Positions 52,918 to 59,285 of a stretch of DNA of 64,000 nt are shown one piece after another. The translations under genes and the position numbers were made by a program. Positions within the stretch are counted from its first letter, which is position 1; each line of letters opens with the position of its first letter. The notes beneath the pieces were generated by a model. It was not told the DNA's origin, did not search any database, and saw nothing but the letters and a program-made list of their open reading frames with translations. Source of the stretch: Ruminococcaceae bacterium UBA5891 (GTDB taxonomy: Bacteria > Bacillota > Clostridia > Oscillospirales > Acutalibacteraceae); assembly GCA_002431945.1 (NCBI GenBank), contig DJET01000054.1, forward strand, positions 38,273-102,272. Direction: 5' to 3'.

Positions 52918-54252
52918 ATGCAAAAAAAGATTTTTTCCGTTATTTCCATAATTTTTTTAACAGTTTCAGTAATTTTTCCGTCCTTGACCGCCTCTGCCTA
53001 TGAGGTTACGGGCTTTAACATATCCGCAAAGGCGGGTATGCTTGTATCGCTTGACACGGGCGAGGTGCTTTACAGCAATAATACCGAGGCTAAAATGTAC
53101 CCCGCTTCGCTTACCAAGATCATGACGGTTACGCTTATGCTTGAAAGCGATAAGTATAACCCCGACGGTAAAGTGGCTATGACAAACGAGGTGCAAAAGC
53201 TTATTTCCGGCACGGGCAGCGCGGTTTCTACAATTAAGGTGGGTGAGGAAATAACTCAGCTTGACTTGGTTTATACCGTGCTTATGTCCTCTTTCGGCGA
53301 CTGCGCGTATCTTGCCGCCATTTATTACGGCGGAAGCGTGGAAAGCTTTGTTGATATGATGAACGCCAAGGCAGTAGAATTGGGGCTTACGGGAACGCAT
53401 TACAGCAATCCGGTCGGTTTGCACGATGAAATGACCTATACCACCGTACAGGACGTTTACACACTTACAAAATATGCCCTTAAAAACGAAACCTTTAAAA
53501 CCGTGTGCGAGACTCCGCGGTATACGATAGCCGCAACCAATATGTCGCCTGCGCGCACAATATCTACCACTAATTTTTTGCAGGACACCACAACAAATTA
53601 TTACTATCAGTATGCGCACGGAGTTAAAACAGGGTATACCGACGAGGCGGGGCGCTGCCTTGTAAGCACCGCTTCATACAACGGATATAATTATATGTGC
53701 ATACTTATGAACTGCCCGTATAACACCGGCAGCCGCGTTGAGTTTACCGAAACCGCAAACCTATACCGCTGGGCGTTTAACAATTTTTCATTTAAAAAGG
53801 TTGCAAACTCAACCGACCCCGTGTGCGAAATGCCGGTAGAGCTTTCGCTTGATACCGATTTTGTGTCGCTTTATTTTGAAAAGCCGTTTATAACCGTTTT
53901 GCCAAACGGTGCGGACGATTCCACAATAGTGGTTAAAACAAAGCTGAATAAGGAAAGTGTTGAGGCGCCCGTTAAAAAGGGGCAGGTATTAGGCACGGCG
54001 GATATAGTATACGCCGAAAAGGTTATAGGTACAGTTAACCTTGTTGCTGGCAATTCGGTAAAGGAAAGCAAGCTTTTAATAGCTTTAAAATATGTTAAGG
54101 GCTTCTTTACCTCGGCTTATATGAAAATCGTTTACGGAATTATAGCGGCGGCAATATTGATATTTATTATTTTAATAATAAGGCTTAATTTTGCCCGAAT
54201 TAAAAAAAGAAGGGTAAAATATATACCTTACGGAAAAAGAAAAGGAGACTGA
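52918..54252 (+). CDS. D-alanyl-D-alanine carboxypeptidase (DacF/PBP5 type)
   Basis: This 444-residue protein has a signal peptide (1-27), an S11 peptidase domain (30-280) and a beta-rich C-domain. A C-terminal membrane helix (IVYGIIAAAILIFIILIIRL) and basic tail follow. The active-site motif is SLTK (near residue 65) with nucleophile Ser, and HGVKTGYTDEAGR supplies KTG. The third motif, normally SxN (as in SANDA), reads SSFGDC here, so the Asn is missing. It would trim pentapeptides of the cell wall; altered activity is possible. It ends next to the cyclophilin gene. Confidence 0.88.
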   Translation: MQKKIFSVISIIFLTVSVIFPSLTASAYEVTGFNISAKAGMLVSLDTGEVLYSNNTEAKMYPASLTKIMTVTLMLESDKYNPDGKVAMTNEVQKLISGTGSAVSTIKVGEEITQLDLVYTVLMSSFGDCAYLAAIYYGGSVESFVDMMNAKAVELGLTGTHYSNPVGLHDEMTYTTVQDVYTLTKYALKNETFKTVCETPRYTIAATNMSPARTISTTNFLQDTTTNYYYQYAHGVKTGYTDEAGRCLVSTASYNGYNYMCILMNCPYNTGSRVEFTETANLYRWAFNNFSFKKVANSTDPVCEMPVELSLDTDFVSLYFEKPFITVLPNGADDSTIVVKTKLNKESVEAPVKKGQVLGTADIVYAEKVIGTVNLVAGNSVKESKLLIALKYVKGFFTSAYMKIVYGIIAAAILIFIILIIRLNFARIKKRRVKYIPYGKRKGD

Positions 54253-54257
54253 CGGAA

Positions 54258-54866
54258 ATATTAGGAAAAAATATTAAAAAGGCGGCAATTACGGTGCTGG
54301 CGCTTTGTATGGGACTTACAGCCTGCGGCGGGGAAAAGAAAACTGAAAGCAGCAGCAAAACAGAGGGCTACGGCATACACCACGCGGTAATTACGGTTGA
54401 AAATTACGGCGATATTAAATTAGAGCTTGACGGCGATACCGCGCCTGTTACCGTGGAAAACTTTGTAACACTTGCAAAAAGCGGATTTTATGACGGGCTT
54501 ACATTTCACCGTATTATAAACGGGTTTATGATACAGGGCGGCGACCCTAAGGGAAACGGAACCGGCGGCAGCGACAAGACGATTAAGGGTGAATTTAAGC
54601 AAAACGGCGTTGAAAACAATATATCGCATAAACGCGGGGTTATTTCAATGGCGCGCGCAAGCGATTATAACAGCGCTTCCTCGCAGTTTTTTATAATGCA
54701 CAAGGACGGCGATTATTTAGACGGCGCGTATGCGGCGTTCGGCCATGTTACGGACGGTATGGACATTGTAGACAAGATAGCCGAAAATACGCCGGTTACC
54801 GATAACAACGGTACGGTTTTAAAGGAAAATCAGCCGGTAATTAAATCGGTTGTTATAACGGATTAG
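54258..54866 (+). CDS. Cyclophilin-type peptidyl-prolyl isomerase lipoprotein (apparent AUA start)
   Basis: This protein of about 202 residues has lipobox LTAC followed by a Ser/Lys linker and a complete cyclophilin domain: FHRIINGFMIQGGDP, GVISMARA, SSQFFIMH and AYAAFGHV. It would fold secreted proteins at the membrane surface. GTG 54294 as start would leave a signal peptide of 11 residues without a basic n-region. AAAGGAG (54241-54247) is instead 10 nt ahead of ATA 54258, giving (M)LGKNIKKAAITVLALCMGLTAC, a normal lipoprotein signal. No ATG, GTG or TTG is available between. It follows the DacF-type gene by 5 nt. Confidence 0.85.
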   Translation: MLGKNIKKAAITVLALCMGLTACGGEKKTESSSKTEGYGIHHAVITVENYGDIKLELDGDTAPVTVENFVTLAKSGFYDGLTFHRIINGFMIQGGDPKGNGTGGSDKTIKGEFKQNGVENNISHKRGVISMARASDYNSASSQFFIMHKDGDYLDGAYAAFGHVTDGMDIVDKIAENTPVTDNNGTVLKENQPVIKSVVITD

Positions 54867-54920
54867 TCTTGGTTGTTTTAAGCGCAGGGTTAAGAAACCC
54901 GTATTTTCTATAAAAGGGGA

Positions 54921-55101
54921 CGGATTGCCGCAGCCGTTTACACGGCTTCGCAATGACTAAATGGTCTGTCATTCTGAGTGCGTAGCACGAAAGAATCCGT
55001 AATACCCTAAGGGGGAAAACGGATTGCCACAGCCGTTTACACGGCTTCGCAATGACAAAACGGTATGTCATTCTGAGCGTGAAACGCGAAAGAATCCGTA
55101 A
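54921..55101. repeat. Dispersed hairpin repeats (two A-B units)
   Basis: Unit A reads CGGATTGCCGCAGCCG... with an internal palindrome AGCCGTTTACACGGCT (54921-54957 and 55020-55056). Unit B has the form GTCATTCTGAGTGCG, then CACGAAAGAATCCGT (54967-55001 and 55067-55101). Together they form A-B-A-B with spacers of about 10-20 bp. Each unit is a long imperfect inverted repeat and could form a stable RNA hairpin. Related copies lie at 55426-55650, 61564-61654 and 63426-63606. Confidence 0.85.
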
Positions 55102-55116
55102 TTCCAAAAAGGTGCG

Positions 55117-55413
55117 GTGATAAGAATAAATTATTATGTATACATTTTATCAAGCCAAACAAATGTCGTGTTATATACTGGTATAACAAGGAATTTAATA
55201 AAACGCATTTACGAACATAAAAACAATTTATCCTCAAATTCATTTACGGCAAGGTATAAAGTACATAAGTTAGTATATTATGAAACAACCAACGATGTTT
55301 ATTCAGCCATTTCGCGTGAAAAACAGATTAAGTCGCATAGCAGAAAATGGAAAAATGAACTGATTACATCGTTTAATCCGCAGTGGAAGGATCTGTATTC
55401 TTCGTTGTTGTGA
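55117..55413 (+). CDS. GIY-YIG nuclease-family protein embedded in repeats
   Basis: This 98-residue single-domain GIY-YIG protein has YYVYILSSQ (GIY strand), LYTGITRNLIKRIYEHK (YIG strand with catalytic Arg), YYETTNDVYSAISREKQIK (Glu) and NPQWKDL. This is the UPF0213/SLX1-like small family. The start is GTG 55117 with AAGGTG upstream. It sits exactly between copies of the hairpin repeat (ending 55101 and resuming 55426). Its biological role is unknown. Nicking of branched or hairpin DNA is likely for the fold. Confidence 0.85.
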   Translation: MIRINYYVYILSSQTNVVLYTGITRNLIKRIYEHKNNLSSNSFTARYKVHKLVYYETTNDVYSAISREKQIKSHSRKWKNELITSFNPQWKDLYSSLL

Positions 55414-55425
55414 AAGAAAAGGGAA

Positions 55426-55650
55426 CGGATTGCCACAGCCGTTTACACGGCTTCGCAATGACTAAATGATTTGTCATTCTGAGTGCGCAGCACGAAAGAA
55501 TCCGTAAATACCCTTTAAGGGAAAAACGGATTGCCGCGCACCTTGCGGTGCTCGCAATGACAAAGAGACGGATTGCCACGCACCTCACGGCGGTCTCGCC
55601 TGCCGGCTCGGTCGGTGCGGGTGTCCACCGGACACCCGCACCGCAATGAC
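55426..55650. repeat. Dispersed hairpin repeats (A-B plus two variant A units)
   Basis: A copy at 55426-55461 and B at 55472-55505 are near-identical to those left of the GIY-YIG gene. Variant A units follow at 55526-55562 (with CACCTTGCGGTG in place of the AGCCGT palindrome) and 55568-55650 (enlarged by GC-rich palindromes such as GGGTGTCC/GGACACCC). The block ends before the terminator of the leftward operon. Confidence 0.8.
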
Positions 55651-55749
55651 AAAACGATAGATTGTCAACATACCGTAGGGCGTGCACAATGACGGGACGG
55701 TTAGTTGACAACACGACATAAGGCTTTTGCTGTTTAGAACGCATAGAAA

Positions 55750-55780
55750 AACCCGCCCGACGGAAACCGTCGGGCGGGTT
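55750..55780 (-). terminator. Strong terminator of the leftward operon
   Basis: AACCCGCCCGACGG (55750-55763) and CCGTCGGGCGGGTT (55767-55780) form a perfect 14-bp stem with a 3-nt loop, followed on the minus strand by T4-5. It lies 13 bp after the Ser-rich lipoprotein gene. Confidence 0.92.
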
Positions 55781-55792
55781 AATTGATTTAAT

Positions 55793-56230
55793 TTAGTACT
55801 TCCAAGCAGGCCAACCGTCCATAGACTGCTTATTATCATCTGATGATGAGCTGCTGTTGTCTTTACCGGACGAGGAGGAAGATGATGAAGACGAGCTGTT
55901 GCTTTTATCCGAAGAGGAAGAACCAGCAGAGCTGCTGTTCTTGGAATCGGTGGTTTTTGACGGAGGATCGTCTTCGCCAACCTGTTCTTTTCCGCTTTCG
56001 GCTTTGGAATTGTTTTTATTGGGTGTGCTAATTACCGAACCGGTATCATCATCAATTGTAATACCGTTATCGTTATCAGCGCCCATATCAATTTCATCAG
56101 CATAACCATTATTTGAACTGACATCGTAAGGACCGGATAATCTGTCGTCCTTTTTCTTTCCGCAACCGACAACAACAGTTAATAACAATAAAAAGACTAA
56201 ATTTGAAATTATAAGTGTTTTAAAACTCAT
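55793..56230 (-). CDS. Ser-rich secreted lipoprotein of unknown function
   Basis: The mature protein of about 145 residues follows a signal peptide with lipobox VVVGC (near residue 22). It is then entirely low-complexity: acidic (DNDNGITIDDD), then long Ser runs, ending GWPAWKY. It looks like a flexible surface stalk. ATG 56230 is preferred because it starts 7 nt after the stop of the small peptide gene; an ATG 30 bases upstream lies inside that gene. It is the last gene of a three-gene operon with a strong terminator after it. Confidence 0.7.
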   Translation of the reverse strand: MSFKTLIISNLVFLLLLTVVVGCGKKKDDRLSGPYDVSSNNGYADEIDMGADNDNGITIDDDTGSVISTPNKNNSKAESGKEQVGEDDPPSKTTDSKNSSSAGSSSSDKSNSSSSSSSSSSGKDNSSSSSDDNKQSMDGWPAWKY

Positions 56231-56237
56231 AGTATAA

Positions 56238-56375
56238 TTAGTCACCAAACGTATTACCATTGCCGGTGGAAGAGGTGTCCTGATCGTCGGGTTCTAGTAA
56301 ACCCGATGTGTATACAATATCACAACAAGTGATTTTATAAATTTCAGCCTTAGGCATTACAAATAATTTTTTCAT
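56238..56375 (-). CDS. 45-residue peptide with Cys-Cys and TSG motif
   Basis: The sequence begins MKKLFVMPKAEIYK, continues ITCCDIVYTSG and ends in an acidic/polar tail. GAGGGAG lies 5-6 nt before the ATG, and the gene is tightly packed (16 nt after the cohesin-like gene, 7 nt before the lipoprotein gene), so it is very probably translated. I recall similar short proteins of the pattern MKKxYxxPxxE...D(V/I)xxTSG in gut Clostridia. Their role is unknown. A peptide signal, a precursor peptide or a small adaptor is possible; there is no modification enzyme next to it. Confidence 0.65.
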   Translation of the reverse strand: MKKLFVMPKAEIYKITCCDIVYTSGLLEPDDQDTSSTGNGNTFGD

Positions 56376-56391
56376 AGCTACTCCCTCACAC

Positions 56392-57492
56392 TTAACCTAC
56401 ATTGGTAACTTTAATCTCAGTCGAAAATACAGGTTTAGAATTTTCCATTTGATAACCGACAGCGGCATATTGTTCAGCAGTCGTTATGTTATAAATTCTT
56501 AATGCATACTGTATATAACTGTCATTAGACCACATCGTTTTAGTCTGCTCTACCTTGTATATTCTTATAGACTTACTTGTGTTAAATGTAAGTTCTACAT
56601 AGTCATATTTTTCATTTTTAGACTTATCTTTATAAATGTTATTATCATATTTATCAGAAATATAAGATAAAACTTCCGCTACGGAATAACCGTTATTGGT
56701 CATTTTATATTCTACATATTCTTTCCAATCTCCGGCTATGCACATAGTGCCGCGATCACTGCCGGCAGATTTATTTGCATAACTGCCGAATTGTATAGCG
56801 TCTTTATCTTCAAACTTTGTATCCACATAACCGAATGTTATAACGTTCGTGGGAAGATCAAACTCACGATAAGCACCGCTTTTAACACCTTTATAATTGC
56901 CGTCCTTATCAGGAATAATGTAATTCTCAGCCGAATCCTTCAAGAAACCGTACGGTATAAATTTGCCGCTTGTCGGGGTTACACTTTCGGCGGGAGTTGG
57001 GTTCTCAGCCGGAGCAACAGCTACTGTAGCCGTATTAGCTGTAAGATCATACTCACCTGCTGTTAAAAGTTTTGAGCCGTCTTTTGCAAGACCTTTAACT
57101 TTAACAGTAATCGTACCGGCACTTTCAACCGTAGCTTTAAGCTTAATAGTTTCATTTCCTGTTATTTCGTTGGTCAATTCAACAATATGTATTGTTTTAC
57201 CGTCGGTTGAAATAGTGTAGTTGGTGCCTTTCTCTAATTTGAGGGCAGTGTTTGTTGCCTCGGTAAATACAGCGCCTTCGCTTGTCAATTCAATATCCAA
57301 GCCCTTAACATTATCGGGGAAGTTGGCAAGTCTTAAAGAGAAATCGTATGTACCTTTTGCCTCCGTAGGTGTAGCCTCGTTACCGAAAACCGTAATTGTG
57401 GGTTTAGCATCAGCCGCAAAAGCATTCATTCCTACTGCCGAAGCTAACAGCGCGCCTGCTAAAATGATTGCTGAAATCTTTTTAATTTTCAT
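56392..57492 (-). CDS. Secreted protein with cohesin-like domain
   Basis: This 366-residue protein has a signal peptide (1-27, ending FAADA). A beta-sandwich of about 130 residues follows (TITVFGNEATP..., FSLRLANFPDNVKGLDIELTSEG, then GNETIKLKATVESAGTITVKVKG), resembling a cohesin/Ig-like fold. After a Pro-rich linker (ENPTPAESVTPTSG) comes a domain of about 190 residues that I do not recognise. There is no anchor motif. AGGAGG precedes the ATG and a consensus promoter lies upstream. It heads the operon with the 45-residue peptide and the Ser-rich lipoprotein. Cohesin function is a fold-level guess. Confidence 0.65.
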   Translation of the reverse strand: MKIKKISAIILAGALLASAVGMNAFAADAKPTITVFGNEATPTEAKGTYDFSLRLANFPDNVKGLDIELTSEGAVFTEATNTALKLEKGTNYTISTDGKTIHIVELTNEITGNETIKLKATVESAGTITVKVKGLAKDGSKLLTAGEYDLTANTATVAVAPAENPTPAESVTPTSGKFIPYGFLKDSAENYIIPDKDGNYKGVKSGAYREFDLPTNVITFGYVDTKFEDKDAIQFGSYANKSAGSDRGTMCIAGDWKEYVEYKMTNNGYSVAEVLSYISDKYDNNIYKDKSKNEKYDYVELTFNTSKSIRIYKVEQTKTMWSNDSYIQYALRIYNITTAEQYAAVGYQMENSKPVFSTEIKVTNVG

Positions 57493-57544
57493 TTTTATCC
57501 TCCTAAGCTATTTATAAAAATTGAGTGCGCTTATTTGTAATTTT

Positions 57545-57573
57545 ATTTTAGCATAGCATAAAGTCGTTGTCAA
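57545..57573 (-). promoter_or_regulatory. Sigma-A promoter of the cohesin-like operon
   Basis: On the minus strand, TTGACA (57573-57568), a 17-nt spacer and TAAAAT (57550-57545) lie 53 bp upstream of the ATG at 57492. It is one of the best promoter matches in the window. Confidence 0.8.
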
Positions 57574-57684
57574 GAAATCTTTAAGTTTAAAATGACGAAA
57601 AAAGCATATTATTTTTGACTAAATTTAATAATCGAAGCCTTAAAAAAGTAAAATGGCGACTATATAAACAAAATGAAACGCCGA

Positions 57685-58236
57685 TTATTGTGAATTATTT
57701 TTATCGGATATTTTTTTATAACACAGGTCTACCGCCTTGCAGGCGAAAAATGCGATAAACGTACCCAAAACAGCGCCCGCCAAAACGTCGGTGGGGTAGT
57801 GGACGTACAGATAAAGCCTTGAAAACGCTATAAGAACCGCGAGTACAATAGCCGGTATGCCGAAGCGCTTATCGCGTATGAGCAATACCACCGCCGCCTC
57901 GAACGAGGCTAAGGTGTGACCGGACGGAAACGAAAAATCGGAAAGCGGCTTTATAAGCATATCGGGCAGTATTGCGGGGTTCAGATCGTACGGTCTTATG
58001 CGGGCAAAGGAATTTTTAAGTATAAGGTTGCCGATTATAAGCCCTATAAGCAGCGCCGCGCCCATGGATATGCCGGTTTTGCGCGTTTTTTTGAAAATTA
58101 TAAAAAGCACCGCCGCGGCTATCCAAAAAATTCCGCCGTCGCCGAATTTGGTTATTATCGGCATAACCGCGTCAAGAAAGCGGCAGGAAAAATGCGTGTG
58201 TATGTAATCAAGTATTTTAAGCTCTGCCTGGTTCAT
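57685..58236 (-). CDS. PAP2-family lipid phosphatase
   Basis: This 183-residue membrane protein has the three PAP2 motifs: KNSFARIRP, PSGH near residue 100 and SRLYLYVHYPTD near residue 140 (catalytic His residues). Five or six hydrophobic segments are present. It would dephosphorylate a lipid phosphate such as undecaprenyl pyrophosphate outside the membrane. Its start overlaps the stop of the preceding gene (ATGA), so it belongs to an operon with the glycosyltransferase fusion. Confidence 0.92.
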   Translation of the reverse strand: MNQAELKILDYIHTHFSCRFLDAVMPIITKFGDGGIFWIAAAVLFIIFKKTRKTGISMGAALLIGLIIGNLILKNSFARIRPYDLNPAILPDMLIKPLSDFSFPSGHTLASFEAAVVLLIRDKRFGIPAIVLAVLIAFSRLYLYVHYPTDVLAGAVLGTFIAFFACKAVDLCYKKISDKNNSQ

Positions 58237-59285
58237 TTTACGGAATCCCCCGTGTTTTGCATATCAATCGCCTTATAGGTATTGCCGTCGCGGCGGAGAT
58301 ATACATATTTATCAAACTTATCCTCGTAGACCGCGCCGTTGCGGTTAAGGGCGTTCACAAGGCGAACGCGGCAGCTGAAAAGATCGTCGCTGTACTTGTG
58401 GTAATCGGTAACGGTTAAGTCCTTTATGGCGTAGCTTTGATGCTCAAGCACGAACATTACAAGGCTTTTTCTTATATTTGTGTAAAGGTCGGTTTCGGAA
58501 TCGATATACTTTTTTACGCTTGCAAGGTTTGAATCGTTTTGCATATATTCGGCATAAACGCTTGCCGCCTTGCCTGCGATATCGCCGACTGCCTTCATTT
58601 CGTCAAAGCTTTGCACTACGCTGTAAACGCCGCCGTCCTCCTCTACGGTTAATTCCTTTCCGCCGGAGGATGCGGTTACGCTTTCGGGCTTATTTAAAAG
58701 ATCGTTTGCGGTTATTATCTGCTTTTTAATAAGCTTATCCGATTTTAAAAGATCGCTTTTAATATTCGGCAGCTTTTCGTCCGCCCTGTCTTCGGGGTTT
58801 ACGGTAATGCCGTTGATTTTAACCTCTGCGTCCGACGGAGCGGTGATTTTAAAGCTTTTATATATCGAGGAATCAAACTCAAGCCCCGAAACGGCGTATT
58901 TTTTAGTTTTGCCGTTCTTTTTAAGGTAAACGTTAAAAAGAACGGTATCGCCGGCTTTTATGTTATAGGCAACGTCGCAGTCCTTCGGCTTTACCGAAGA
59001 GGAAGCGGCGGTTAGTTCCTTGCCGTTTGTTAATTCCTTTAACGCACTGTTAAAGCTTTCCTTGGTTTCGTAGGGGGAAAGCTTAAGCGAGTATTCTTCC
59101 CTTTCGGAGTAAATATCGCCCGTTTTGATTTTTGTTTCTATAAGCCTGTTAACGGTGGGTTCGGGCTGCGCCGCCTCGTAATCCGCAAGGCGGCCGTGCA
59201 TTATAAAAAGCCCCGTTATAAGCAGCACGGCGAAAACCGCAACAGCCGCAAAATATATTTTATAAAATAACGATTTCTGTTTCAT
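58233..59285 (-). CDS. Membrane-anchored hypothetical protein of envelope operon
   Basis: This 350-residue protein has one N-terminal membrane helix (about 8-28) and a large outside portion, mixed beta/alpha, with segments FKITAPSDAEVKINGITVNPED and YKAIDMQNTGDSVK. I recognise no family. The Lys-rich sequence PSDAEVKINGITV resembles a small beta-sandwich or PEGA-like insert. It is fused in translation to the genes on both sides (TAATG with the upstream gene, ATGA with the PAP2 gene). It may be a partner of the glycosyltransferase fusion. Confidence 0.7.
   Translation of the reverse strand: MKQKSLFYKIYFAAVAVFAVLLITGLFIMHGRLADYEAAQPEPTVNRLIETKIKTGDIYSEREEYSLKLSPYETKESFNSALKELTNGKELTAASSSVKPKDCDVAYNIKAGDTVLFNVYLKKNGKTKKYAVSGLEFDSSIYKSFKITAPSDAEVKINGITVNPEDRADEKLPNIKSDLLKSDKLIKKQIITANDLLNKPESVTASSGGKELTVEEDGGVYSVVQSFDEMKAVGDIAGKAASVYAEYMQNDSNLASVKKYIDSETDLYTNIRKSLVMFVLEHQSYAIKDLTVTDYHKYSDDLFSCRVRLVNALNRNGAVYEDKFDKYVYLRRDGNTYKAIDMQNTGDSVK

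Noticed and set aside
54853..55107. Minus-strand frame across the hairpin repeats
   Set aside because: The translation only mirrors the A and B repeat units twice, a common false gene over such repeats. The same holds for minus-strand frames at 55373-55744 and 55585-55980.
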